The notes beneath the pieces are model-generated. The model saw nothing but the letters and a program-made list of their open reading frames with translations, was not told the DNA's origin and ran no database searches. A stretch of 64,000 nucleotides of DNA from Prunella strophiata (lineage: Eukaryota; Chordata; Aves; Passeriformes; Prunellidae), in contig JAZBQD010000019.1 of assembly GCA_036583965.1 (NCBI GenBank), positions 18,908,085 to 18,972,084 on the forward strand. The letters run 5' to 3'. This document shows, piece after piece, positions 47,576 to 62,919 of this stretch; the stretch's first letter is position 1; each line of letters begins with the position of its first letter. The translations under genes and the position numbers were made by a program.

Positions 47576-50426
47576 GTAACACAACATTAGTGTTTCAAGA
47601 ATTCAAGTAGTTAATTCTGTTTTTTCTGGTTCTGACACTCACAAGTCTCCCTCCTAACTGTTCTTAACTCTGACCAGCTGAAACAAGGGTAAATTCATGG
47701 GCTCTACACCAGAAAATGTCTTTTATCTCACTGAAAATATTGTCTGAATGAAGACCAAAAAGATTGTGTCATTCATCATACTGGGCCTTCTTTCAGCAAA
47801 GGGATTTCAAGAAAATCTCTGGTTCAGCAAATGCATAAAAGAGAGTCTTTTGATTTTCATAGTTGTACAGGGCAGTACTATCAGTGTAAGCTTGGTGTAA
47901 TTATAATTTCTAAGAATGAATTGAAATAAAAGATCTTTGTGATGAAATATGTACTCTGAAATGTGAGTGCTATATTCTATGGATTGTCATTATTTTGAAG
48001 TCTTAAAATAAATAAATGTTTCCAGAAGCAAATACAGGCTATTTAGATGCCAAACTCTTTTGTTTCTTAAGTGTCCCTTTGAATGCATAGAATCCAGCAT
48101 TTAGCATTTGGCATCTAATTAACTTGTTATCAGGGAGGAAGTCACAGAGCAATGCCATTCCCTGTTTTCATAAGTGCCAGAATCTGTTTTAAAACTGTGG
48201 AGGCAGAGCACTATTAATAAAAGATTTCTTAGCTTTGCCCTTTCCCTTCTATCTCTACACCATACCTTAAAGAAATCCTCCTCCTATCTCAGGGAAAAAT
48301 AAAGGCAACAAAAAACAAATGCCTAAAAAAACCCTCCATAGCAAGATATAACCCTCAGGATTTTTCCTATTATTAACGTATATTGCTCTTTTATTCTGCT
48401 TTGAGAAACCTCGTTCTTAGTGCATTTTTAAGTTAATGGAGATGAGATTCTGGGGAAGATGAACTAGGGAGTTTGCATATTTTCTATAACTAGACTTCCA
48501 GGAGACCAATTAATTTTAACTGGAATGATGGAAGGACAGATCTGTTATTCACCTTTTCAAAATGCAGAACAGGCTTTGCTTGTATTGAGTAGGCTCATCA
48601 AATTTACATCACCATTTAATTAAATGTTTGTAGCAATAATTGACCTCAGGAGTAAGTAATTTGGTAATAAATAGATTCCACTGTTTCTAAATACTATTTT
48701 ACTGACTCTGAGATGCTATTCATAGCCTCATAGCTTTGCCACAAATCTCATTAGCAATTCACTTAAATGCATATTCCCTTGTAGAACTGACAGTGAATCA
48801 GAACGAAGTTTAACAATAGAGATTTCAGAGCATGGCCCAAACCAGAAAATAACATGCATTTCTCTGAGATTTTTTAGGGACAGCTCAAAAGTGAGATATG
48901 AAAAAAAAAAAAAAAAAAACAAATCAAAAAACAAACCACCAACAGAAAACCACGCTAAATCCTGATTTAGTTAGTGTCTTCATGTTTTTCTATTTTATTT
49001 TTACCTGCTAAAATAATTGCTTAAAGAATTTGCTGCATATCTCAATTTGAGTTCAATACTGTTTCAAGTAAAAAGGCAGGACCTTTTTATTAGTTTTGAT
49101 GAAATACAGTGATAACCTCGAGAAGCCAAAATGGACACACATTTCATGTCCTCCCTCCTCCAAACTATCGATTTATTACTCTGCTTTTGTTTAAAACCTA
49201 TGAGCTAAGTTCAGAGGTGATGCATAAAATGTGTAATTTAGAGTCCTTTATGCTCAGTTAGACACCTTAAGACCTACTTACACTCACTTACTAGAGTATA
49301 AGTCAGTGAAATGGAGTGTAAATTGATGTGATTTACATGTGGAGGAGCTGGCAGAGTGAGAAGGTATTACCTATAGGAGGGAATAGACTTTGTATGAGCA
49401 CTTTCTAGTGTTCAGCTGGTTTTCTTGCTACTCCTCTGTATTCCTGAGAAAAGATGTCTGTGTTTGACTGCTTAAGTTTGACTGCTTAATCCTGTGTGTT
49501 CTGTGAGACTTGCTGGGCCAAAGGCACTGATGAAATGGAAGAAGCATGATAAAAGCTGTGTGCTGAGTGAGTGAGTGTGGGGTTTATAAATAATTAACTA
49601 AAGGCTACACTTCCCATCTTCCCTCTTTGCAGCAAGCTGTAAACCCAGCAGTTCTGCAGTTACTAGTAATGACTGTTCTCATCTATGGCTCTTGCTCTGC
49701 TTTCTATCAGAAAGATTTTTTACATCCAGGGCACTGCTGCATGTTTTGCCCTGGTGCCTTGTTTGACAAGCTGGCAGGTAAGAGGAAAGCTCCACCATAT
49801 TTTCTGTGGGATATGAGCATGCACCTGGCAGTTACCACGTTGCTGTAATTTCACACTCATACCCTGAGGTAAGTTGCTCTTTTGCCAAGTGAGCTATGTA
49901 AAACCTTGTCAGCTCCCAGAATTGTACCACTTGAAACATGTCTGTTGAAACACTACCAGGACAGAGGCAATTCCTGCAGGATAAAGAACCATAAGCCTAT
50001 TAATCTCAGTTTCTACTGCTTTAAAACCTATCCTGATAGTACACCAATTTAATAATTAAAAAACCCCCCCAAAACCTGACCAAAATATTTAGCCTTAGAT
50101 CATGGTTATAACATAAGCAAGACTCAAGTTTCAAGTCAATCTGAAGTACAAAGAAAATAGTGGGATAAAGCATAAAGGAAGACAAGAACAGAGATATAAG
50201 CTATCTTAGTAAAGACTTTGGGAAGACTTTAGCCTGGGCTTCTCTGGAACACATGTAGTTTTGAAACAGATATATATATATAAATTGTGAAAAAAAAAAA
50301 AAACAAACCAAAACAAAGAAATTTATCCACCTTTGCCTTTCCTGGCAAAACCAAATGCAATTGTTCTGGCCAAAAAATATTTCAGCAAGTGTTGTTCATT
50401 TTGCTCAAAAAAATCTAACACTAGCT
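47576..50426. other. AT-rich non-coding DNA, no gene seen
   Basis: No supported gene. It includes a 19-base A tract (48901-48919) and two perfect adjacent copies of the 14-mer GTTTGACTGCTTAA (49462-49489). Confidence 0.55.
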
Positions 50427-50500
50427 CTTTTCTTTTCTTTTCTTTTCTTTTCTTTTCTTTTCTTTTCTTTTCTTTTCTTTTCTTTCTTTCTTTTCTTTTT
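50427..50500. repeat. (CTTTT)n pentanucleotide microsatellite
   Basis: Eleven perfect CTTTT units (50427-50481), then CTTT and imperfect units to about 50500. Phe/Leu/Ser-rich frames across it are artefacts. Confidence 0.95.
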
Positions 50501-53500
50501 TATTTTTATTTTCATTTCTCTTGTTTTGTTTCTTTTTCTTTAATTCCACATTTTGATAGAAAGCCTTCATCAACTCATTATTGTAGCTATATATTTAATT
50601 ACACAAGAGGATTAAGGTATTCAAATGGGTATGATCTATATGTAAACTTTTTGCAGAGTATATTGGTATTAGTATTAATATATTAGATATTGGTATAGTT
50701 AAATTTTATAGACAGAAAGCATTTATCCATTTCATGAGCAATAATTTTTACATATTATATATTTTTTTAATTCTATTTTGTTTTTCTTACAGCTAAACTG
50801 TAAATAGGTAGCTAACCACAATAAATAAACCTACTCTAGGATTAAATTGCTATTTCAGTTTGCATTCAAATCTCGATTTATACTAAGAAGATTTTGCAGT
50901 GCAGCCAAAAGCTTTTTTGGTGCAGGACTGAATCCAACTAATGGTTTCTGAAACTGGAAGCAAGACAAAGAAAGTAATTTTTTGTTACATATTAGAATGA
51001 TCATGTGTTCCAGTATAAATTCAACTCTCTTTCTATACAACTAGCTTCCTCTTGATTGGAATTATAATTTTCATCCTTTTTTTCATTTGTTTCTAAATGA
51101 AGTCTTGCAACCAGCCTTGAATTAACACATACACATCTCCCAGATAGTAATATTCATTGTAAAATGATGAACATTATGGTCACCTAACTCATCTATTAAG
51201 TCCCTCTTTAAATAATAAAGACATGAAGTCATCAAAAATTTTGCCTAATTGGTGGCTACAGCTATCATCCATTTTCAGCTCATTGTTAAACTGTACCCCA
51301 AAAAAACTCTAAATATTTACCTAATTAATAATTAAAGGAATATACTACCTTTTTCTGTTTCCAAATAGTTAACATTATATCTTAAAAAAGAGTTTTAAAA
51401 AAAAAAATATAATTGAGGCTAAATATGGCACTGAGTTTTAAAATAAAGAGAAGAGTTTGGGAGATCCTGTAACTAAAGAGGAAATAAGGTTTATCGTGTT
51501 GCTCTTTATTAAAAAAGAAATATGAAGTACAAGGAATAAATTTAGAAGAAAGAGAAAAGATTCAACCTCACTTACATAGAATATCCCCAAAGAAGGTAAT
51601 GAATATGAGGCCACTTGGACTTACTGCTAATGTTCATGTGACCAAATCTTTATTATAAGGGAAACTGACTCAACAAAGCAGATAGCTACAGCAAATGTCA
51701 GTGAGACAATTTTCTACGAACCAGCAAGGCATCAGAAAGAGTTTGTGTGTGTAAATGCAGTTAAGGGAGCCAGCAGCCTGCCCCCACAGGGGCTCTTTCA
51801 GTGGCTGTGATCAGCAGGATCACTTGGGGCAGGGTGAGACTGGGGCCAGGAGCAGGGTAGCCCTGGCTGACCTGAGAACTCGTCACAGCACAGTCAAAAG
51901 CGTGGAAGTGCTGATTTGCCAGCACCACTGTGACATTTGAAAAGTGTGGCTGTGGTTTTGGAATTAACTAGAAGGAATATAATTATCTGTGATATTTATG
52001 TGTCTCCAGTTACTGTGCTATTTTGGTGCCAGCTGTAGAGCTGGGATAATGGCAGTGGCCCAAGGAGATGCCTCTCTTACCATGGTTCTTCTGAGTACAG
52101 AAGGAGATGTTTTTACATTTCTTTGTCTTCCTGTATTTTTGCTATGTGGGAGATAGTTCAGATTACTGAAGGTAATTTTACCCCCTAAAGAGTTGCAGCT
52201 GGTCTGATTACTAAGATTTAGAACAGGTGTGCCCTAAATAGGACACAGGTACCTCCAATGAATTTAAGCAATATAAGAGGAGGGACCAGGAAGATAGGAG
52301 GAGACAGAATTCAGGTAGCAGTGCTGAGGTGGAGAAGGAGGGTGGAGTCAGCACTGCTAGGAACAGAACTTGTGAAAAGGTATGGGACTTTTTACAGCAA
52401 GATTACATTTTGGAGCCTGCTGTTATAACTAGTGACTTTATCTGTGTTGTTAATGACATTGCTATTTACAGGATACCTGGGGATACCACATTTTGTCCTT
52501 AAGATTCACAATTAACATGAAAAATAACAGAAAATAAATAAAAGTTATGGAATTTATTTCATACAGTCATTGGAGATTTAGATCCATCCTGGCACATATT
52601 AACATAGGAGCTCAGGAAGTAGGTTCAGACTATGAACTCTTGTAAAATGAAGTCCTAAGAATACTTTGTAAAGAACTCATTACTTAGATTTAGTAATTTT
52701 TATTTTTCTTTCTTCTGCTTCATTTAATCAATTTTCTAGGGAAGTTTTGACTAAAATTTGATTTGAATTGCAGGGTGAGGTTTTTGTTCATTTCTATTTG
52801 ACAGACTTTGACCAGTTAAATTTGAAGATATGAGGATTCACCAAACAAAATTAAAAGCTGTTTATGAACACCTTCATCTCCCCATAGTTTTAGTAATCAT
52901 CTTCAACAGTTTTTCACTGAATTTATCAGCACTGGTATCAGGCATGGGGAGAATTGTAAATCTGAATAACTGCATTTAAGCTGTTAACAATGCTATGTAA
53001 TTTAGGAACAACAAGGTTTTGAGTGCATTAACTGATTTTCTGCTTTGTAGAAGCCTTAATAGCCCTTGCGTGGGTAAATTAGGCATTTTCTTTCAAACAT
53101 TAACCTTATATTTAAGAAGTTCCTAGATATGCAAAAACATGGAACATTTGCCAAATCCATCTGCTTGTTTCAGCTAGGATTCTTTTTTATAAAGAGATTG
53201 CATAGCTATTGTAGATGTTTATTGCATAGTTGCTTATTGACTGTGATTCTGAGTTACTTGAGAACTGTTTTTAAAGAGCAGATTCATTGTTACAATATTT
53301 TTGATGGTACCTCATCTTTCTAAGGTAGTTCTTCACTTTTAGGATTTGAAATATTTTATTAAGTCTGGATGCTTGAGGTTTATACATTGACATAATTCCA
53401 ACCTTTTGTTCTTGTTCTTTGATTTCAAAAGGCAGACTGGTGTATAAAGTTTTTGTTCAGGGGATGAATATTTTTAGGGTGGAGAAAAATACACCTTCAA

Positions 53501-56500
53501 AGGTACAAAGCTGTACTGAAATCTAGGACCCACATTCTCTTATGACTGAACTACTGTATCTTCACTGAAGTAAAAAGAGGTGCTCCAGATTGTCAAAAGT
53601 GTGAAATGAGAACAGGATCCTTCCTTAGCATGCATCACTGTGAATTTTAACACCATACATATGTCTAAAATCCATAGAAATTCGTATCTTTATTTGGCTT
53701 TGGAAGCACATGAAATTTGAGTGAGCAGTTTTCTCAACCAAGAATTAAAAATAGCAGATAGAGGTATCTAATGCAGAGCAAAATCAAAAATGGCATATGA
53801 ATCAGTGAACAATTCACACTACAACCTTGTTGATTGGTTATGAATAGTTTATGTTCTCTAAATCTTTATATTAAGCAGAGTTATTCCTGATTTTATGATG
53901 TTACCTGCATTGAAAACAACATATTCCCTGATCATTGACAAGTCTCTTTTGGATCAAATTTTTGCTATTTTGTTCACCAAATAAATTCTTATTTGATACT
54001 ATAGAATGAGATAAGGTAATTCACTGTGGCAGTGTTAATGTTATGCTTCACCACCTGTTTTTGGCTTCAGCTCTAAAGGACACTGTTGGTACTATTAGAA
54101 GAGTATTGAAGCATATTTACTTAGGAAATGCCTAGACCATAGTCACAGCAAGCCAGGAAGAGAGGAGCTTTTCTAAGGTCTAGTCTAAATGATTGAAAGT
54201 TATCAATTGTTCCACACAAAGGGAGAGCACATGAACATTTCTTAGAGTAGAAACACTCATTGAGATCTTTAATGAAAAGCAGAAAAAGTCTGTGTTTCAA
54301 AGGAAATTAAATAGTCAGTGGGTCTGTCATATCCTGAGTTCCCTACTCTCCATCTTTTCCTTTGACTAAGACTGTGATGGCTGTATTTTGTGTTTGGGCC
54401 CATTCCACTTATGATCTTGCTGAAATTTTCTTCTTTGATCTGATATCTCAAGCAACAAAGGACAACCATACACTACTAAGAAGAACATTATTTTTTCCAG
54501 CTCCCTTTTCCTTGTGCCTGTAATTTATGCTTGAAAGATATGACATGGTTCTCAGGAAAGATCTATTTTCTACATGCATTAGCTAATCCCATTAAAAACT
54601 CCATGGAGTATTTTTCACAGGCACACAGAAGAACAATTTTTCATTGTTTGGAGAGCTCCATCTGTATTGTTTTACTAAACAAAATGAAAAGGAAAAATCA
54701 AGCTCAATCAAAGCGCTTTCAACAAAAGATCTCACATGTATGGAACCACAGACAAATCCCCCCTTATGTCAGTCACTGACTCCCTGCAGGAACACTGATT
54801 TCACAGCAAAAATAGACTGGTGGACTCTGGATGTCTGTTCTATCCCAAATTGTGGCATGATTCTAAGACCATATTTTGGTTTTATTTGATCCAGGTTATG
54901 AAGTTTGGATCTCTCTGTTACCACAGGAAAAAAATATAGCCTTAAGAATAATTTCCTTAAATGAATCTAGTAACTTGCATGCTCAGGAATCAGTGTGTTA
55001 GTAAATGAAAAGAGTAGGTTACACAAATCTGCAAAACATAAAAAAAAAAAAAAAAATGCATTACATTTAACTATTAAAACTCACCTTCTAATCCTCATAA
55101 TTCCATGTAAAGACAATTAGTGGGCTAGTCAAGTAAATCAGATCTCAAGCTGTGGCTGAGAACCTCAGAAACCACAGAGTACAGCCTGACTGTTGCTGTA
55201 GCCTGGTATCCCACCCTGACAGCAGGGTGTGGAAGCCATCCATTCAGCATGCTGTCACTGTGCTCAGGGTGCACCCTGGTCATCCAGGTTAAGGAGGGGA
55301 AAGAACAGAACATAAGGAGGTCCTTATTTTCTTTTCTCTTTCCTTTCTTGGCTATTTGGATAAGATTAAATGGATACGAGTATCAGTGGTGACATCTTTC
55401 CTTGTTTGTCCACTTTGGATAATCATTAGTTTGGAGTTTGGCTTGACTTGGATTTGAACTCTGATTTTTGCCTCTTGGTATGTTTCTAGCTGCCTCAGAA
55501 AGATGACAGGATAAGTGTAAAACTCTCTTACCAAGGACACAAGCAGACAACAGCTAGCACAAGGCATATGCTGTGACAGGAACAGCCACAGCAGTTTCAG
55601 GAGCACTGAAATTCTCTCTCTTTGGGGTGAAGTTAATAAGGAGGGAAGAAAAATTAAAGAGATATTACACTGCTGCAGCAATGATTTTTCCAGTTGTGTT
55701 TTAGAGACCAAACTACATCAGCCATTTCACCAGTGTTTGCATCTGTGAAAAATGAAGAAATAATTAATGAGTTCCAGGAAGAAGTTAGAAATACATTTAT
55801 AAATTTGTTCACTAGAATTTTTCCAAAGAGAACTCATAACTCTGTTTTGAAGACTTGACACATTTATAAAACTCCTGAAAAGTTAATAATCTTTGTGCCC
55901 AGTGTATTCCTTATATTTTTATTTCTGCCTTCTTAGTACAGTATCTCTGTATTCTTCCTAAAGAAACTGTGGCTATGAATGCAAAGTTTTATTTTGCTGC
56001 TGTGTCTTTGAGCAGTGCTTAGCATCTCTACACATGTTAAATATGAGCACAGCAACATCAGTTTCTAGGTCTAGGGACAGTTAAAAAGGGTATCAGTTGT
56101 AAGGGACACCACAGTTAGATGGAAATAGGGATTCCAGTCACTATTCCTTACCCAGACAATGGCTTTGCTCTCATGTCACGTTCTCGTGACAGTGAGTAAG
56201 TACTGATAGAATGAAATAAGCTCCAAATTTCTGTCCAGCAAAAGCTGTCTCTTGAACTTTGCTCTGAACTTCTGATCCCATAGAGATAATGTTCTTCCTA
56301 GCACTGCTGAACTCCTAAGCTATAAGTAATATCCAAAGAACCATCTCTGCACTGTCTTTTCTCCAGAGAAATTTTTCTATTTTGTGCCCATGAGTAAAAA
56401 AATGGGATCTGAATACTACTTTTAAACAAAGCTTAGGAATAAGCCACTCTTCCTCTCTACATATCTCTGACTACCTTCTGAAGTACAAAAGAGAAGAAAA

Positions 56501-58770
56501 TTGACTTAGTACCTTTGAGAATATAACTATTAGACACTAATGTTGCTCCCTTTGGCACAGTGGCATAGATAAAGAGAGACAGGCAGAAAATATCAACTTA
56601 TCAAGCACCTCAGCAGAGTGAGACAATTATATAAAATATATTTATATAAATTATTTCACCCGCTTGCTTCATTTCCCTATTAAATAGCTCTGGTTACTCT
56701 TATCTCCCAGAGAGGGTCTTCTAGGAATCACCCTCACAACTGTGCTAGCATGAATTCAACATTAGTTCAGCATTAGCTCAACATTTAGTAACTAATAACA
56801 CTATAATTTTGTAACTGGGATTGAAAAAAGTGATAAGTTATGGCTCACAAAAAATACAGTAGAGAAAGATTTTATAGTTATTTTAAGGTATGACTTCTGA
56901 AAGTTACCTGCTCTTTCACTGCTGTTCTATCTTTGCATAGTCACATATTTCCTAGGAAGATACCTGTTGCTCAGAGAGAGGGTTGTGTGATCTCATCCTG
57001 CAAATATCCTTTTTCCTCCAAGCCAAGAAATTTTAACCAATTTATACCTCAGGGTTTTTGCTTCACTGGACAGCTGGTTGTATGTAGTTATCTCAAGTCA
57101 GTGTTCTCTTTAATTTCCCTTCAAGTTCTCTCCCTTGGAATAGCTCATTAGTGAAATACTGGACAAAACCTGTTAGGTTTTACCACCAGTGGCCCTAATT
57201 CTTAACTCAGTATGGTCAGAAATAAGGATTGACTTGCCTGAAATCAACTGCAGCACAAAACCAGGGGTACAGAACAATAAGGTTACAGGCACTTTATGGC
57301 ATATTTTTAGTCCAGTGGACCATGGACTTTAACAGCAGCAAGGACGAGATCATTCTTTCATATCTTCTGAAGGAAAATTATCTTAGTATATATAATCTTT
57401 ACATAATTTTAGAAAATCTGGGTTTGCATATCTAATTTTTTTTTTTTTATTTTGCTATTTTTTTCCTTGATTTCTCTTGCAAGGCTTGAGTAAAATATGC
57501 ATCAGGATCTTTTAAATGAAGATTGGGGGAGCAGAACTCTTGCAAAGTGTTAAATAGGTGTGCCACTGGTAGGGAACTCAATGCTTTGGTGCTCTGGGCC
57601 CATGAAACAACAACAAGTTCCAGTGGTAACTAATGAGAATTCATGACTGATATTTAACTTGAATATCATGGCTGCAAGTAGAGTCCTAGTACCTTAGTGA
57701 CTTGGTAAATTAAGAGACTTCAGCTTCCTCTTTATAGTTTTTTCCTGTAGCCTTTCTAACAATTTGTGGGCATGTAATCTTCTGGATGCTACATACCCTT
57801 GTTTAAGAAACTTAAAATAGGTTTGGTTAAACAAGAAGTGTGAACCACTGCACTGTGGTGTTTCAGCCACCCTTGCTTCCTGTTTCCAACATCCAGATCT
57901 ACAGTTCTCCTTGACAGAGTTATCAAGGTTCTTTTCTCTTAAGAAAGTTAATTTATACATATCAGATTTCCTCTAAGGGTGAGGCTTCAAAATAGCACCC
58001 TGCTTTTTACATAACTAGGACTCTGGGAGTGGCTTTCTTCTGTACTCTTTGATACTGGAGTACTGGCTTTCCTGGGCTGCCCTCTAATTTGTAGTGATTT
58101 TGGTGAGAAGAGATTAAGGTCTGTCATGCCAGAGCTTTGCATGAGCACTTCTTCATTCCATATGCAACACTTCAGTTTAACTTTTGATGGGAAAGTAGAG
58201 CTCAGAGTGTCTGACCTATTTATCCCTTTTCTGTTCCTTTTTTTGAGATAAAATTGTCATATAGATGAATTGCACACAACAGAGTATGTGTGTTTGGTTA
58301 CTGTGTCACTTTTGGTAAATCAAAGAGAAAAATCTTTTGTAATCAGCTAGCCTTTAATTTAATAACACTTTTGATAAATTGCTTGTATACAATAGGTTAT
58401 CAAACCCAAACATTAAAGATTTCAGTTTGACACTGCTGGAATGAATCATAGAGACACAAAAGGCTAAATTTACAATTCTTTATCTGGAGTAAAGAAAGAA
58501 AAATCATTTCCACTTCAAGACTTGCACTAATGACTGAATAAAGAATTTAAAATCTGGCCTAAGGAAGTTAGAGATATGCTTGAAGCATAACTAGTTCATT
58601 ACAACAGCATTTACAATTCCTTTACCAGAGAGTTTTAGCACACTGTGGATCATTGTTTATAGTTTATTGTATACTACCATTAAGAAATACTTCCTTATTT
58701 TTTTTTTTTCCTTTTCTTTTCCTAATTTATGCCCTTTTCTTGTAACTTTTCAGCTTCCCACATACACAAC
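50501..58770. other. AT-rich non-coding DNA, no gene seen
   Basis: I find no exon, RNA gene or clear transposon. Somewhat GC-richer patches at about 51750-51940, 52230-52380 and 55130-55310 may be eroded interspersed repeats, but I cannot name them. Homopolymers lie at about 55039-55056 (A) and 57437-57449 (T). Confidence 0.5.
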
Positions 58771-59650
58771 CCTCATGCTGGATCTGCTACACTCCAAAAC
58801 ATGTGAGTGACAACAGGCTTGACAGCCCTTGGGGTGGTGAAAGATCTGGCGAGAGCAAGCCTCCCCAGCATGCTCATCAGGTTAGTAAGGATACTGTCAT
58901 GGATGGCAGTGCCATATATTCTTGTCAGCCATAAGTGTAAAGTGATTGCAGCCAAACCTGTCCTCACAACAAAAGGAGAACAGGCTGAAAAAAGCCTTCT
59001 TGAGACAGTGAGTTGAAAGATTATGATGCTTTCCAATTTATAAAAGAAGGCTCCCTTCAAAGTACTTTGCAGCCATACCTGCTTCCTGTTTCTATCACTT
59101 GCACACTGTAAAGAGGCCTTACAGTGGCTGTAAATATAACCCATTTGAATTTTATAGTCTTTTATGCTGCTGCAACAGCATGCTGAGGCTTTAGGATAAA
59201 TACAAACTAAAGCCAGCTTGTTCCATTAAGACCTTGATTCACCTATTTTAGAGATTTCCCTCTCAGAAAGATCATGGAGGTAAAACATCTTTACTGCATA
59301 ACCCTGACTGCACAAGGGAAATATCTACTTCAGTCTTCCCAGAACTCAAACACACCCTGTCTTCAGCAGCACTGTGTGTGTATGTGGACAAATATGTCCT
59401 TCCTTTGTGGCCAGCAACAGCAGAGACCCTCTCCAAGGGGATGATAGCAGAGTAGGTGTAGCTGGCCCATTCACTGGAAAAAGGAGTGTGCATGCTGGCT
59501 GTGATATGGTGGAAGGAACAGGGAAACAGCTGTCAGACCCAAAGTCAGCACCTCTAGCAGCTGGAATCTACCAGCAGTATGTTAAAACAAAAATGCAGTC
59601 AGACCCATTTCAGTTTGCATTAAAATGTGCTTTTTGCTTGCTGCAGAGGT
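58771..59650. other. Unassigned segment with open frames on both strands
   Basis: At 58773-59144 (minus, 123 codons) and 58807-59016 (plus, 69 codons) frames overlap. At 59374-59652 (plus, 92 codons) another is open. I recognise no family in any of them. Possible explanations are an unclassified repeat, a decayed retrocopy or chance. No poly(A) tail or target duplication was found. Confidence 0.3.
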
Positions 59651-62600
59651 AATAATCATAATAACTGTTGCAGATGAGCATTTACCATATTTGCTTTCCC
59701 TGTCATATCACATCACCATACATGACTAAACATCCTGAGGTTGAGGGAAAACAATAGTACATCTCCATTTCCTTTGCACACCCTCATATTAGCCAGGTAA
59801 AACATGACTTCCACAAGCTCCTTTTGATAGAGGCAGCAGCAATTGTTGTCTATTTAAATCTGGTAGGTGAAGGACTTAATTTTAAGTGACATTTTCTAGG
59901 TCAGAAAGAGATTCAGCACCTGTATTTTTCAATGGCATGCCAGAGCCCTGACTTCTGCCTTGTGCTCCCACAGCCAAATTTTATCTCATAAAGCTGAACA
60001 CTGGTGATGAATGTGCTGTGGAATTTGCTGTGGAAAACAAATATTTAACTTTCTACAGATCACTGAAGACCTGATAAAACTCTTAAGTGTCACCTAATTT
60101 CCCTCTACTTTTAATTGAAAAATCTTCTTATTCTTTTCCTCTAAATGTGTGGTTCAAATAAGAATGGAAAGGCGATTTGCAGTTCTTTTCCAATATCACT
60201 CATGCAAATAGGATTCACAAAGTCAGAGTGTTCAGAGTGAGACTTAAAGAAAAAAAAATCCTTTTAAAAGCATCAGTTGTTTCAAAAAGAGGAGTCACAT
60301 TAATGATTAGTCAAGAGGGCCAATGCTTCCTTCTTGCTTTTGGGTGTGGAGAGGCAAATGGCCAGGAAGGCAGGGTTGGGCTGTGTGTGGGGGTGATGTG
60401 AGCAGCTTTGATACCCTGGGTGATGCTCCCCTGTGCACAGGCTGGTGGTGCAAATTCCACAGTGGGGAAGGGCAGAGCAGGAGCCAGGTAAGCACTCCAG
60501 AGAGCCAGGCAGTGAGATAGATGGTTTGTCCCCAGCAAAGGCATGGGAATGCTGGCACGAGCTAATTCATCTAGCTCCATTCTCTAAAATGGGAGATTGG
60601 AGTCCACAAAAGGCCTTTTTTCTTGTTTATTGTTTACAGCAATTTCCTATGAGAACTGAAGGCTTTCTTATGTTAGGGCAAAATATTAAATGCCTCACAG
60701 TTGACTGAAAAATATATCCAAATACAATATTGATAGGAAAAGTCAGCCTGAAAATGCCAGTGTGAGGAAGGGATTCTGCAAAGGGAATTTTAGACAGTTG
60801 TTTTTCACCTCTTTTCAACAAATTAACTAAATATAGTACTTTTTGTTTATATTTATTTGGATCACTCAGTTTATAGCAAGATTCTAATTTGACAAAATTA
60901 GTGGTTTTTTTTTACTTCGAGATCTTGTAGATTTAAATTTTAAATATTTTATGTTAAACTTTTTTCCCCTCATCTCCTCTCTAGAAAGCACAGATCTTTT
61001 ATAAATCTTGACATATTTAATATTTTTAAGTTATGATATTAAAAAAAACCAAAAAATGCACATAAATCATTTGAGTGCTAGAAAGTATTAGGAAAGGGAC
61101 TGAGTATGAAAAGGAAAACATAATTTTATTACCATATTACCATGTTTTTAAGTGCCCATAGATTCAATATTTAATTAATTTCTGATAAATTTAACCTAAA
61201 ATGGGATATGGTATAAATGACAAAGTGCATTGAAAGGAGAGAAGGCTGATTAGGGAAACAAATTGTTTCTATATTAAGTAGATACAAATAGATTAAGATT
61301 ATACAAGACAGAAAAACACAAACAAGGGGGGAATTACAGAGATCTGAAGCAGCATTATTTGCCTGGGGAAGACATATTTATATGCAATGACTATTCACTA
61401 CTTCTCTAAATAAAGGGAAGCAATGGAAAACAAATTATGTTTTCATATAGTAGGCTCAAACCAAACAACATGTTTTGGTTTTTTCCTACATTAAAAAAAA
61501 TATTAATCTGTGTAACTTGTTGCTAAAGTATTTGCCAATGCCAAAAATTTACATAAATTTTAAAACTCATTAAGCACACTCAAAGAAGAATAATCTTTGA
61601 AAGGCTAATAAACATAAGTTAAAACCTGCTACTCAGGAAGACCTTGAACTTCAGATCAGAGGAAGCTGTTAGATTGTACTAGGAAAGTAGGTCTTTAGTA
61701 TATTTTGCTGTGTTTCTATGTTGTTCAGTAGAGGAACTGCTCTTCGTGCATTTCCCTTGATCAATCCTGAAAGCAAAAAACTGCATGTAAGTTTTGTTCT
61801 ACCCACAAAAAATTACCTTTTTTTCTGGAGTTCAAAAAACCTGGACAAACTTCCAAAGTTTAGCAAAACCAAATATTTTGATTGTCAGAAAAAATTTTGG
61901 CCAGGTTTCAGTGAATTAAGGTTAAAAAGAAACAGTAAAAAAGCAAACTACCTATTTACAAAACAGAAAATCTCATTTTCCTCCCACATCTATTTGCAGT
62001 CATTACAGGTAAGAACATACTGCTGGTGAGCATACTTAAACATATAATTACACAAAAAAATATAGCAGGTAAAGTAGTAAAACAGGCAGAATAAGATAAT
62101 ACAAAAGTTAGGCTTATTTTATATTGGATCATGTTTGAAATTTTATTTTGAGTTTTGGACCAGCTCCACTAGAAAAAAAAAATTAGAGAATCGCTTCCTC
62201 TTGCTTTTGTGACATTTTGCTTTAGGGATTATTTTGTTGTTCTCCTTGCCTCTGTCAGTTTACCTAACTTTCACCATCCAGTCATCTAAAAGAACAATTT
62301 ACAAATTCTATATTTTAATAAAACAAAGTGAGTGAATTTTTATTATGGTAAGCTCTGAAAAGAAATTATCTCTTCTGCTCACTCTTTGCAGCTAATTATC
62401 TAATCTCCTTCAAATTCTTAGTAAGAATAAGCCTGCCTTTTCTGGTGATGGATACAGAACTACCCTGATCTATTAAACTGGGGCACACCTAATCCTAGTA
62501 ATACACCAAAAGGAATTGAATAAGAAAAAAATTAAAGCACAAATCTTCAGCATGTGAGGAAAAAAAATGGCTTTATTGCCTCTAAAGATGGTGTTCTAAT

Positions 62601-62919
62601 TCTGCAAATTCAATTTCACATTACATCTAGAAAGTTGTAGCTACAATAGTTCATATTTATGGTAATATTACCACATTTGTTTTGAAAAATCTGGACGTTA
62701 CATAGGTGTGACCATCCACCCTTAAGGAGAAGCAATTTTGTTAAACTGTCTGAAGCTAAAGCAACTGCAGTTGGAAAAAGCAGACAAGTGTTATACAGAA
62801 ACTAGGGATTTTTTTTTTCCTAAAATAGAAGCCTTTTAATTTCTGTCTCAAAAGTCTGGACTATCATTCATTTCAATGACAAATATTTCCTCTTCCTGTA
62901 AATTCTTGATTTTTCCTAG
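59651..62919. other. AT-rich non-coding DNA, no gene seen
   Basis: No recognisable gene or element. A less AT-rich patch at 60320-60600 has overlapping frames of 65-91 codons on both strands without a domain. Confidence 0.5.

Noticed and set aside
52230..52400. Possible LTR-like segment (TATAAGAGG and a GGACACAGG string)
   Set aside because: No TG...CA pair with matching target duplication could be found.
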